Source of the DNA: G963708235 sp963708235
GTDB lineage: Bacteria; Actinomycetota; Acidimicrobiia; Spongiisociales; UBA5794
Reading direction: 5' to 3'
DNA: 64,000 nt
Assembly: GCA_963708235.1 (NCBI GenBank)
Contig: OY970200.1
Span: 2,046,001-2,110,000, forward strand
Part shown: piece after piece, positions 57,122 through 64,000 of the stretch
How the letters are laid out: the number at the start of each line of letters is the position of its first letter
Position numbering within the stretch: the first letter of the stretch is position 1
Made by a program: the position numbers and the translations under genes
Notes under the pieces: generated by a model
Told to the model about the DNA's origin: nothing
The model's input: only the letters and a program-made list of their open reading frames with translations
The model's database searches: none

Positions 57122-58465
57122 TCACGATGTACGCGGCGCTCCGCTCGTTGCTACAACGCCGCCGAGCCGCTGCTCCATCTGGACGTAACTCGAGACAGAT
57201 ATTGTATTGCACGGGTTCCCCATACCGCAGAACCCTCCGTGAATCATCCCCCGGGCTGACGCCTCATCTGTACCATGTCGCCCGAACAATGGCCCGCCCG
57301 AATCACCGTGGTTCGCAAGATTCATCGACGGATGCTGCGCTATCCAGCGGAACACGCACACATTCGCTGGCTGACAGTGCAGATAGGACTGAGTCACGGT
57401 CCCTCCGCACACAGCCAATGTCCTCGCCCCGTTGGCGCACACAGCTCGACCGACGTTGAGATCTGTCTTGCTTGTTATCACTCGGTTGTTCGGCGTGAGC
57501 GGGTTCGTCCACATACGGCGACTGTACAGCTTGTTGCTTGACCCGATCAACATCATGTCACTGGCGGCGTTGGTTGGGTTCCTGCGCGCACCATAGTAAC
57601 CACTTCCAGAATTCCAGAATGGATCAGCGCCACAGTGCAGGGCCGTTGGCATCCACCATCCGCCCGGGTTCACTCCGTCCCATCGGAATGCGACGTTGGA
57701 CGTGCAGTTGTTCGCTCCAGCACTCTGCGGTCGGATCCCTGCGGCACCGAAATGGGTCTCAACGTCGTTTTGTCTACTGCCAGCGAAGTGCGTGTACCCG
57801 TCTTCCACTACGAGGTATTCGCTCGCAATGTTCTCAAGCCGCCGCACGATTGCACCCCGTTCACCGGCCTCTGAGAAGATAACAACACTCGTAGTCGCAG
57901 GATCAAACACTATTCCAATGCTGGTGATCTCCGCCTGCACGTCTCCCGTCGGCGTAAGTACCAACGATACGTCTTCAAAGGCCGACTGGACAGCTCGCAG
58001 TTGCGCATCGATTTCGGATTTCGCTCTACACGCCGTACGCACAACAACCTCCAAGTGGCTGTCCGCGGATGCGAGCGCGGCGTCGCGGATAGTGTTGCCA
58101 TCGCTGCTGGGGTCAGCGACTACGACGAACTGCGCCGCCTCGAAGTCGAGGAACGTCCCTACGACGTCTGGTCGCGTCGCGATGTCCGCATCGAGCCGTT
58201 CGAGTGCCGATTGGGCGGCGTCGGATTCCAACCACTTGGAGCTAGGTGGAGTCTCGTCGCGCATCCTTAACTGCTCCGCCTCGGAGGCGGGCATTTGAAG
58301 AGTTGCGATGGGAATCGATGCACCATCGGGCGCCGCGCAGGTCGCCTCGGCTATTTCGCCGTCGGAAAACGCTTCGACGGCGGCCACTGACTCGGATGGA
58401 CTCGTCACCAGGGCGCTGAGTGCCAGAGTGGCAGCCACCGCCCAGTAGATGGGGCGCCATACCAT
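57122..58465 (-). CDS. Secreted trypsin-like serine protease (S1, streptogrisin-like)
   Basis: This 447-residue protein has a signal peptide (IYWAVAATLALSALV) and a pro-region to about residue 250. The catalytic residues are H277 in MPTALHCGAD, D303 in NAASDMMLIG and S389 in NHGDSGGPLFG. Several cysteines (HCG, VCGG, CQPANVC, FCGMGNPC) suggest disulfides. It is probably secreted as a zymogen. The ATG at 58465 has GGAGCC upstream. It is the next gene upstream of the ECF pair on the same strand, separated by 728 bp, so regulation by it is possible. Confidence 0.88.
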   Translation of the reverse strand: MVWRPIYWAVAATLALSALVTSPSESVAAVEAFSDGEIAEATCAAPDGASIPIATLQMPASEAEQLRMRDETPPSSKWLESDAAQSALERLDADIATRPDVVGTFLDFEAAQFVVVADPSSDGNTIRDAALASADSHLEVVVRTACRAKSEIDAQLRAVQSAFEDVSLVLTPTGDVQAEITSIGIVFDPATTSVVIFSEAGERGAIVRRLENIASEYLVVEDGYTHFAGSRQNDVETHFGAAGIRPQSAGANNCTSNVAFRWDGVNPGGWWMPTALHCGADPFWNSGSGYYGARRNPTNAASDMMLIGSSNKLYSRRMWTNPLTPNNRVITSKTDLNVGRAVCANGARTLAVCGGTVTQSYLHCQPANVCVFRWIAQHPSMNLANHGDSGGPLFGRHGTDEASARGMIHGGFCGMGNPCNTISVSSYVQMEQRLGGVVATSGAPRTS

Positions 58466-58619
58466 GGTGGAGGCTCCTGCCCGTTGGCGATATCGGTAGA
58501 GTATGCGGTCAGAAGGTCTTCCCGTCAAGACCGCTTGTTTGCGGAGAGCTCTCCTGGTCCAACGGGCGAAGGCTGGCCCGGCGGCTCGTAGAGAGACTGA
58601 CTCCCATGTGCCGTGGTGA

Positions 58620-59477
58620 TTGTCGCCGCCCGGCGTAGGACCCTTTGGTGGCTCCGCGCGTGGAAGGGACGGCGAGCACGTGTTCCCCCAGTGGCTCCTG
58701 AAGGAGTTTCCGCGCGAGGACGGTCCCTACACCATCCGCGTCGACCAGGACCCGGTGACGAAACGCGACGGAAAGATGCCGCGCAGACATCAGGCGATCC
58801 CTCGCGTCAAGCTGCCCGTATGCGAGCCCTGCAACAACGAACTCGACAGGCGATTCGAGAAGCGCGCGAAGCCCTTGATCCGCGCTCTGCTGGCCGGCGA
58901 CGGCGAAGTCACCTTCACGGCAGCCGAGGGCGACATTGTCGCGCTGTGGTTCGTGAAGACCTGGCTACTCCACGCTCACCCGTCGACTGTCCACTCGGAC
59001 CCGGGAGTCACCCATCCCAAGTGGGATGGCAGCACGGTCGATCTCTGGAGCTGGACAGTCAGCAACAGCCCACCGCCTGACGGTCTATCGATGTGGGTGA
59101 CCCGCAACGATCGTGGGAACGACTGGGACGGGATCACTCAACACGTGCGCTTACCCACGTTGGTCGTCGACGACCTCGAAATAGTGTTCCGGGTCCATCG
59201 GCTCGGCCTACGCAACGTAGAGGCGAGCCTCGTTTACCACCCGGGCATCCAGATCGAACATCCCTTGGAAGGCGAGGGTAAGGCTCTTCGACTGTGGCCG
59301 CGAGCAGGTTCGACACCAGTCGACCTCGCGATCCTGCCGACCGTGCACCCGAGGAGTTTTGAATGGTTGACGGCGGGGCGCCTGATCGCGCACGACCCGC
59401 ACGCCGAGGCGTTCCACCTGTCTGCGGATCTCGACCTACACGAGCTCGCGCAGCGCGGCTGGGAAGTCAGGCTGTGA
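58620..59477 (+). CDS. HNH-endonuclease-like protein, N-terminus uncertain
   Basis: This 285-residue frame contains DGEHVFPQWLLKEF and LPVCEPCNNELDRRFEKRAK, the two blocks of a group of HNH-type proteins (EHvfPxWL ... CxxCNN). The usual first CxxC pair is absent in this frame. Another frame just upstream, from ATG 58606, reads MCRGDCRRPA before a stop, so an indel near 58635 may have separated the zinc-binding start. The remaining 200 residues are unassigned. As read, translation would need the TTG at 58620. Confidence 0.65.
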   Translation: MSPPGVGPFGGSARGRDGEHVFPQWLLKEFPREDGPYTIRVDQDPVTKRDGKMPRRHQAIPRVKLPVCEPCNNELDRRFEKRAKPLIRALLAGDGEVTFTAAEGDIVALWFVKTWLLHAHPSTVHSDPGVTHPKWDGSTVDLWSWTVSNSPPPDGLSMWVTRNDRGNDWDGITQHVRLPTLVVDDLEIVFRVHRLGLRNVEASLVYHPGIQIEHPLEGEGKALRLWPRAGSTPVDLAILPTVHPRSFEWLTAGRLIAHDPHAEAFHLSADLDLHELAQRGWEVRL

Positions 59478-59664
59478 CACGCCCGCCCACCGCTTCGTGC
59501 CCATCTGGCGGGGCACCCTCGCAACCCCGGCAATTGGGGGCTGCCACCATCTGCCTAGGTCACCCTGATCCCGCCGCCGCGACAATGCCGAATCAGGCCC
59601 GTCCCACGGCCCGCGCGGCCCAAACGCGGCCCAAACCCGTTTTCGGGGCGTTTTCGAGAGGGCT

Positions 59665-59750
59665 CAGAACGCGCCGAAACCCTTGACAGGCAAGGGTTTC
59701 GGGGTGGCTCCGGGGGTGGGACTCGAACCCACAACCTACGGATTAACAGT
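59665..59750. repeat. Right attachment copy, inside tRNA-Asn and its 3' hairpin
   Basis: This is the partner of 38068-38153, with one mismatch in 86 bp. It covers the tRNA from CCA to the anticodon side and the hairpin beyond. To its left GCGGCCCAAACGCGGCCCAA (59615-59634) lies in a frame reading ARAAQTRPKPVFG, like an integrase C-terminus (AAQTGPK at 1-862). Confidence 0.9.
59677..59699 (-). terminator. Hairpin 3' of tRNA-Asn
   Basis: AAACCCTTG and CAAGGGTTT form a perfect 9-bp stem with a 5-nt loop, 5 bp beyond the CCA end. It is duplicated in the left att copy. A T-tract is not evident. Confidence 0.65.
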
Positions 59751-59780
59751 CCGGCGCTCTGCCAATTGAGCTACCCCGGA
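59705..59780 (-). tRNA. tRNA-Asn (GTT)
   Basis: The minus strand gives acceptor TCCGGGG paired with CCCCGGA, G73, encoded CCA, D-arm GCTCAATTGGCAGAGC, anticodon loop CTGTTAA and T-arm GGGTTCGAGTCCC. The anticodon is GTT. It is intact and serves as the integration site of the island to its left. Confidence 0.97.
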
Positions 59781-59915
59781 TCAACGCGATCAGCGACCGC
59801 AGGGCGGGATGGTATCACAGCCTCGGAGAGGTCCCGATCTCAGCGGAGGCACCCAGGCGCTAGCTCGGGGAACGCGGTGCCGCGGCTCGGGACGGGGCTG
59901 TGCCACAATGCGTGG

Positions 59916-60200
59916 ATGCGCTTTCGTACAGGACTCATCATCGGGCTGGGGGTCGGCTATGTGCTCGGCACCCGGGCGGGACAGGAACGGTACGACCAGA
60001 TCCATGCCGCCTGGCAACGGGTCAGGGGCGACGAGATCGTCGGTTCTTTGATCCAGCGGACCGTCGACCTCACCGAATCGCCTCGCAACGCCGCCCGCCA
60101 GGCGGTCAGCGACGGATTGCGTGGCGCCGGCAACGCCATCCAGGACCGCACCAGCGGCACGGTCGAGATTCGCAGCAACGGGCACAGCAACGCCGGCTGA
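59916..60200 (+). CDS. YtxH-like small protein
   Basis: This 94-residue protein starts MRFRTGLIIGLGVGYVLGTR, a Gly-rich membrane segment followed by AGQERYDQIHAAWQRVRG, the opening of YtxH/gas-vesicle-like proteins. The rest is amphipathic. Its function is not defined. It lies between tRNA-Asn and rpoD and converges on rpoD. Confidence 0.75.
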   Translation: MRFRTGLIIGLGVGYVLGTRAGQERYDQIHAAWQRVRGDEIVGSLIQRTVDLTESPRNAARQAVSDGLRGAGNAIQDRTSGTVEIRSNGHSNAG

Positions 60201-60229
60201 CCGCCGTGCGGTCGAGCCGAACCTGAGAA

Positions 60230-61366
60230 TCAGGCGCCTTCGAGATAGCCCTCGAGCTTCTTTGCCCGGGCCGGCTGTCTGAGCTTGGCGAGCGCCTTGG
60301 TCTCGATCTGGCGGATCCGCTCCCGGGTCACCCGGAAGTGCGCTCCGACCTCCTCGAGGGTGCGCACCTTGCCGTCGGCCAGCCCGTACCGCATGACCAC
60401 GACCTGGCGCTCGCGGTCGTTGAGGTCCTCCAGCGCCAGGTTGAGGTACTCCTGGAGCAACCGGAACGAAGCGGCCTCGACGGGAACGTTGGCGTCGGTG
60501 TCCTCGACGAAGTCGCCCAGCGTCGAGTCGTCCTCCTCCCCCAGCGGGGCCTCCAGTGAGACAGGGTCCTGGGCGATCCGGCGCAACTCGGTGACCCGCT
60601 CGGGTTCGATCTCCATCTCGAGGGCGACCTCTTCGATGGTGGGCTCACGACGTAGCTCCTGCACCAGGGACCGCTGTGCCCGGGCCAGCTTGTTGATCGT
60701 CTCCACCATGTGCACCGGAACCCGGATGGTGCGGGCCTGATCGGCCAGGGCACGGGTCACCGCCTGGCGGATCCACCAGGTCGCATACGTGGAGAACTTG
60801 AAGCCCTTGCGGTAGTCGAACTTCTCGACGGCGCGGATCAAGCCCAGGTTGCCTTCCTGGATCAGATCCAGCAGCGACAGCCCCCGACCCACGTATTTCT
60901 TGGCGATGGACACCACCAGCCGCAGGTTGGACTCCACCAGCCGTTTGCGGGCCCGATCCGCTTGGCGCATCGCCCGCTCCAGGATCACCCGATCGGCGGT
61001 GTCGAGCACGGCCCCCTCGGGAACCTCGTCCTCTGCCCGCATCCCCGCTTCCATCTGCATGGCCAGCTCGACCTCCTGCTGCGGGGTGAGCAGCGGGTAG
61101 CGACCGATCTCCTGGAGGTACATCCGCACCGGGTCGGAGACGTGGACCAACTCGTCGTTGCTCAGCGCGGTGGCGGCCAGGGCGTCGTTGGAGTCTTCCC
61201 TGATGGTGATGGCGCCGTCGCGCAGCGCAACGAACACCTCGTCGAACGCCTCGGGTGAGGCGTCGGCGTCCTCCAGTTCCTGTTGGATCTCGGTCATCAC
61301 CAGGAAGCCCCGCTGACGACCTCGGGACACCAGCTCTTCGAGGACCTGTTCGAGCGCTTGGTTCAC
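60230..61366 (-). CDS. rpoD: Primary RNA polymerase sigma factor
   Basis: This 378-residue protein has region 1.2 ([20 protein letters not shown]), region 2 ([40 protein letters not shown]), region 3 and region 4 ([20 protein letters not shown]). Region 1.1 is reduced. It directs core polymerase to housekeeping promoters. It overlaps dnaG by 4 nt, the macromolecular-synthesis arrangement. The N-terminal [20 protein letters not shown] is short compared with many actinobacterial SigA. Confidence 0.96.
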   Translation of the reverse strand: MNQALEQVLEELVSRGRQRGFLVMTEIQQELEDADASPEAFDEVFVALRDGAITIREDSNDALAATALSNDELVHVSDPVRMYLQEIGRYPLLTPQQEVELAMQMEAGMRAEDEVPEGAVLDTADRVILERAMRQADRARKRLVESNLRLVVSIAKKYVGRGLSLLDLIQEGNLGLIRAVEKFDYRKGFKFSTYATWWIRQAVTRALADQARTIRVPVHMVETINKLARAQRSLVQELRREPTIEEVALEMEIEPERVTELRRIAQDPVSLEAPLGEEDDSTLGDFVEDTDANVPVEAASFRLLQEYLNLALEDLNDRERQVVVMRYGLADGKVRTLEEVGAHFRVTRERIRQIETKALAKLRQPARAKKLEGYLEGA

Positions 61367-63120
61367 TGACCAGCCTTTCGCAACTCGCGCCGTTGTGTCT
61401 CCAAACCTATCAACTCCCGGAAGGTGTCGGAATAGGTCTCGGGGTCTGCGGCCTGATCGACGCCCTCGAGTCGGGTCCGTAGCGCCTTGACCTGCTCGTC
61501 GAGACGTCCCACCTTCAGCTTGGTGACGATGTCGGACGCGGTGGGGAGCGGGCGGTCCTCGAGCGCCAGCCCGCTCAATACGGCGGCGACATCGGGATCC
61601 ATCTCCCCGAGCAGCGCCCCGAGCGCCGGGGCGGTACCGGGTTCGAGACGCTCCACGGCGGGGAGCACCGCCTCGTAGCCGGTGCGGAGCACCGGGTCGG
61701 TCACCAGGTCCGACTCGAACTCGAGCCCGCGGAGATCGGCGTCGTTGGCAAGGACGAGACGCAACAGCTCGCGCTCGGCCCGCTGCTGGCCGGTGAGACG
61801 CCGCTCTGCCTGCCCCGGACTGCGTCGCTCTCCCCTGGGCTGCGATCCACCTACCGACCGTTCCACGGTCTGCAGATCGACCCCTGTGGTGCGGGACACC
61901 ATCACTGAGTACTCGTGGCGAACGACGGGGTCGGGATGAAGCGCAATCAGTTGCCCCACCGCCGCCACCGCCTTGCCACGGGACTCGGCCTCGTCGAGGT
62001 CGTAGCGTTCCAGGTCACGCTCGATACGGAACTGGAGCAACGGCGTCGAGGACTCCACCGCCTTGACCAGCAGATGGAACGACCCGTCCCCCACCAGATC
62101 GGCGGGATCCCGACCGTCGGGCAGCGCCGCCACCCGAAGATCGAGGTCACCCGGGACGGCCCGGTCGAAACCACGCAGCGCCGCATTGGTGCCGGCGTCG
62201 TCGGCGTCGAAGGTGAGAACCACCCGTTCGGTGAAGCGCCGGAGCAACCCCAGATGCTCGTCGGTGAGGGCGGTGCCGCAGGTCGCCACCGCCACCGGTC
62301 GACCGGCCAGGTGAAAGGCGATCACATCGGTGTAACCCTCCACCACCACCGCCTCGGCGCTGCGGACGATCTCGGACTTGGCCATGTCGAGGCCGTAGAG
62401 AAGCTGGGACTTGTGATAGATCGGGGTCTCGGGCGTATTGAGATACTTGGGGCCGTCGCCGTCGAGCAGCCGGGCGCCGAATCCCACCGGGTCGCCGCGC
62501 AGATCGCTGATCGGGAACATGATCCGTCCCCGGAACCAGTCGATCATCGACCCCTTGCGGGTTCGGGAGCCGAGCCCGGCGTCACGCACCACCTCATCGC
62601 TGTGGCCCTTGTCACGGAGGTGACGGACCAGCAGATCCCATTCGGCGGGCGAGTAACCGATCGAGAAGCGCTCGACCACATCGGCGTCGTAGCCGCGGCT
62701 CCGCAGATAGGACCGGGCCGGCGCCGCATCTGGGCTGGTCCGCAACCGGTCGAGGAAGAAGGCCCGGGCATCGGTGACGGCGGCGACCAGCGCCTCACGA
62801 CGTCCCCGACGTTTCTGTTCGCCGGGCGTCTCGGTGAGGGTGACTCCGGCCCGGCGGGCCAGCAACTCCAGCGCACCGACGAAGTCGACGGCATGGGTTT
62901 CCTGGACCCAGCTGAAGACATCGCCGCTCTTGCCGCAGCCGAAGCAATGGAAGAGCCCCCTGGCCGCATCGAGCGACAGCGAAGGGGTCTTCTCGTCGTG
63001 GAAAGGGCACACGGCCATCACCGAACGACCTGACCGCTTCACCCGAGTTACCTCGGTGGCCAACTCGGCGAGATCGGTGCGTTCCCGCACCTTGTCGATG
63101 TCATCACGGCCATACGCCAC
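61363..63120 (-). CDS. dnaG: DNA primase
   Basis: This 585-residue enzyme has an N-terminal zinc domain with C38, H41, C59 and C62 ([25 protein letters not shown]). The TOPRIM catalytic core has [15 protein letters not shown] and [20 protein letters not shown] helicase-binding C-terminal domain follows. It makes RNA primers for replication. It is upstream of and coupled to rpoD. ATG at 63120 starts the family's usual first helix. Confidence 0.96.
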   Translation of the reverse strand: MAYGRDDIDKVRERTDLAELATEVTRVKRSGRSVMAVCPFHDEKTPSLSLDAARGLFHCFGCGKSGDVFSWVQETHAVDFVGALELLARRAGVTLTETPGEQKRRGRREALVAAVTDARAFFLDRLRTSPDAAPARSYLRSRGYDADVVERFSIGYSPAEWDLLVRHLRDKGHSDEVVRDAGLGSRTRKGSMIDWFRGRIMFPISDLRGDPVGFGARLLDGDGPKYLNTPETPIYHKSQLLYGLDMAKSEIVRSAEAVVVEGYTDVIAFHLAGRPVAVATCGTALTDEHLGLLRRFTERVVLTFDADDAGTNAALRGFDRAVPGDLDLRVAALPDGRDPADLVGDGSFHLLVKAVESSTPLLQFRIERDLERYDLDEAESRGKAVAAVGQLIALHPDPVVRHEYSVMVSRTTGVDLQTVERSVGGSQPRGERRSPGQAERRLTGQQRAERELLRLVLANDADLRGLEFESDLVTDPVLRTGYEAVLPAVERLEPGTAPALGALLGEMDPDVAAVLSGLALEDRPLPTASDIVTKLKVGRLDEQVKALRTRLEGVDQAADPETYSDTFRELIGLETQRRELRKAGQ

Positions 63121-63482
63121 CGGCCGAGTCTACCGAGCGGGTGGGTCCGATCTGGCCGGGAGGAACCCGGGGGGCCGGGCGCGGAAGAAGGGAAGTCCGT
63201 GGGAGAGAGAGTTACGGACTTCCCTTCTCAGCGCCCGGTGTGACCCGGGCCGTAGGCCCGCCGCAAGCGACTGGCCCAGTTGGAGCCGCCGAGTGGCGTG
63301 TACCTCGCCGGCTGACCACCGAAGAGGCACTGCACGATCAGATGTGGTGTCTGGATGGAGTACGTTCCCCCGTTCCCCTACCAACCCCGAGTACTCATCT
63401 TCTCGCCTGCGGGAAAACTATCAGAATGTAAATGTCTAGTCAAGTTGTTTGATGCGTCGGACCCATCGCAACTGTTAGATTG
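63121..63482. other. Divergent region between dnaG and the Lrp gene
   Basis: No gene is supported. It holds the 15-bp hairpin at 63186-63228 and GC-rich inverted blocks such as CCCGGGCCGTAGGCCCG near 63246-63262. The stretch next to the Lrp start (AATGTCTAGTCAAGTTGTTTG) is AT-rich and should hold its promoter. Confidence 0.55.
63186..63228. terminator. Long hairpin upstream of dnaG
   Basis: AGAAGGGAAGTCCGT pairs perfectly with ACGGACTTCCCTTCT over a 13-nt loop. Its form is that of the window's terminators, yet it lies between two divergent gene starts, 66 bp from dnaG. It could end an unrecognised RNA or control dnaG. Confidence 0.6.
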
Positions 63483-63965
63483 ATGACAATGGACGCCTTA
63501 GACCGTCAGATACTCGACATCCTCGCTGTCAACGCACGGACCTCGTACACCCAGATCGCCTCCGACATCGGGGTTGCCACCGCCACCGTCAACCAACGGG
63601 TGAAGCGACTGGTCAAGAGCAAGGTGATCAAGGGCTACCGCCTCGAACTCGACTGGAATGCGGTGGGTCTCCCGGTTTCGGCCATCGTCTCGATCGTCAC
63701 CCGCACCTCTCAGCCGCTCAGCGAGTTGGCCGCCGACCTCAGGGCCCTGGAGTACGTCACCAGCTGCGCCTCGGTCACAGGTGAGTTCGATCTCAACGTT
63801 ACGGTGCGGGCCGCATCCTCGGACCACCTCGGAGAGATCATCGACATGATCAGGGTCGTCGCCGACGGCTCGACCGTCACCGCCCTCATCCTGAGCAACT
63901 ATTTCGAGGGCGAGACCCCGAGGCTTGGTCCTCCCGAGGACTCGCCGGTGGAGTCGCCAGACTGA
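63483..63965 (+). CDS. Lrp/AsnC-family transcriptional regulator
   Basis: This 160-residue protein has the AsnC-type HTH (LDRQILDILAVNARTSYTQI, ASDIGVATATVNQRVKRLVK) and a C-terminal RAM ligand domain (VSIVTRTSQPLSELAADLRA, VTGEFDLNVTVRA). These proteins respond to amino acids and bind as octamers. Starts TTG 63480, ATG 63483 and ATG 63489 are all possible. The target is unknown. Confidence 0.88.
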   Translation: MTMDALDRQILDILAVNARTSYTQIASDIGVATATVNQRVKRLVKSKVIKGYRLELDWNAVGLPVSAIVSIVTRTSQPLSELAADLRALEYVTSCASVTGEFDLNVTVRAASSDHLGEIIDMIRVVADGSTVTALILSNYFEGETPRLGPPEDSPVESPD

Positions 63966-64000
63966 CGGTTGGTGCCGCCCGGGTCGGCGGGTCTAAGGGA

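Larger units (their letters stand above)
38068..59750. mobile_element. Integrative mobilizable island at tRNA-Asn, about 21.6 kb
   Basis: Direct repeats of 86 bp derived from tRNA-Asn bound the region. The intact tRNA is at the right end, so the island lies on its 3' side, as expected. Contents include relaxase, integrase, Xis-like protein, an IS21-like copy, toxin-antitoxin scars, SIR2 protein and a peptidase-like cluster. No VirB/VirD4 or FtsK-type transfer genes are seen. The intact integrase sits in the middle rather than beside an att site and a second integrase remnant follows it, so the island is probably composite. Confidence 0.88.

Overview
The window is high-GC actinobacterial chromosome. 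An adjacent dnaG-rpoD pair, GTG starts, Thr-rich lipoprotein linkers, an LPATG surface protein and long stem terminators with weak T-tracts suggest Acidimicrobiia or a close relative. That placement is an inference; no rRNA is present.

Layout. 1-1807 is the right end of an integrative element ending at a CAT-anticodon tRNA, probably tRNA-Ile2, with a frameshifted integrase and a VapBC pair whose toxin is broken. 1954-37895 is mostly chromosomal: an MBL hydrolase, a potassium channel, an ArsR-like regulator, a MshEN-GT2 glycosyltransferase with a membrane partner, trmL, an Rrf2 regulator divergent from an ssuABC-like transporter, glutaminyl cyclase, an operon of two subtilases, idi, an X-Pro peptidase, several secreted or surface proteins, an ArsR-SRPBCC pair, a beta-lactamase-like lipoprotein, a ThuA protein, an ABC-2 exporter locus with two alpha/beta hydrolases, and an LPATG lectin-like protein.

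38068-59750 is an island of about 21.6 kb between 86-bp direct repeats. The right repeat is the 3' part of an intact tRNA-Asn and the left one is a 46-nt tRNA-Asn fragment plus its 3' hairpin. It carries a MobF/TrwC-type relaxase-helicase, an intact tyrosine integrase, an integrase remnant, three toxin-antitoxin scars, a 1163-residue SIR2 protein of probable anti-phage function, a compact XRE/small-protein/cysteine-peptidase-like cluster, a decayed IS21-like element, an ECF sigma/anti-sigma pair, a secreted S1 protease and an HNH-type protein. No type IV secretion genes are seen, so it looks mobilizable rather than self-conjugative.

59705-64000 returns to core chromosome: tRNA-Asn, a YtxH-like protein, rpoD, dnaG and an Lrp/AsnC regulator.

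Two patterns cut across the window. All four recognised type II toxin genes are broken (frameshift, frameshift, nonsense, truncation) while their antitoxins are intact. Five genes need exactly one base removed to restore frame, so read-level checking is needed before they are called pseudogenes.
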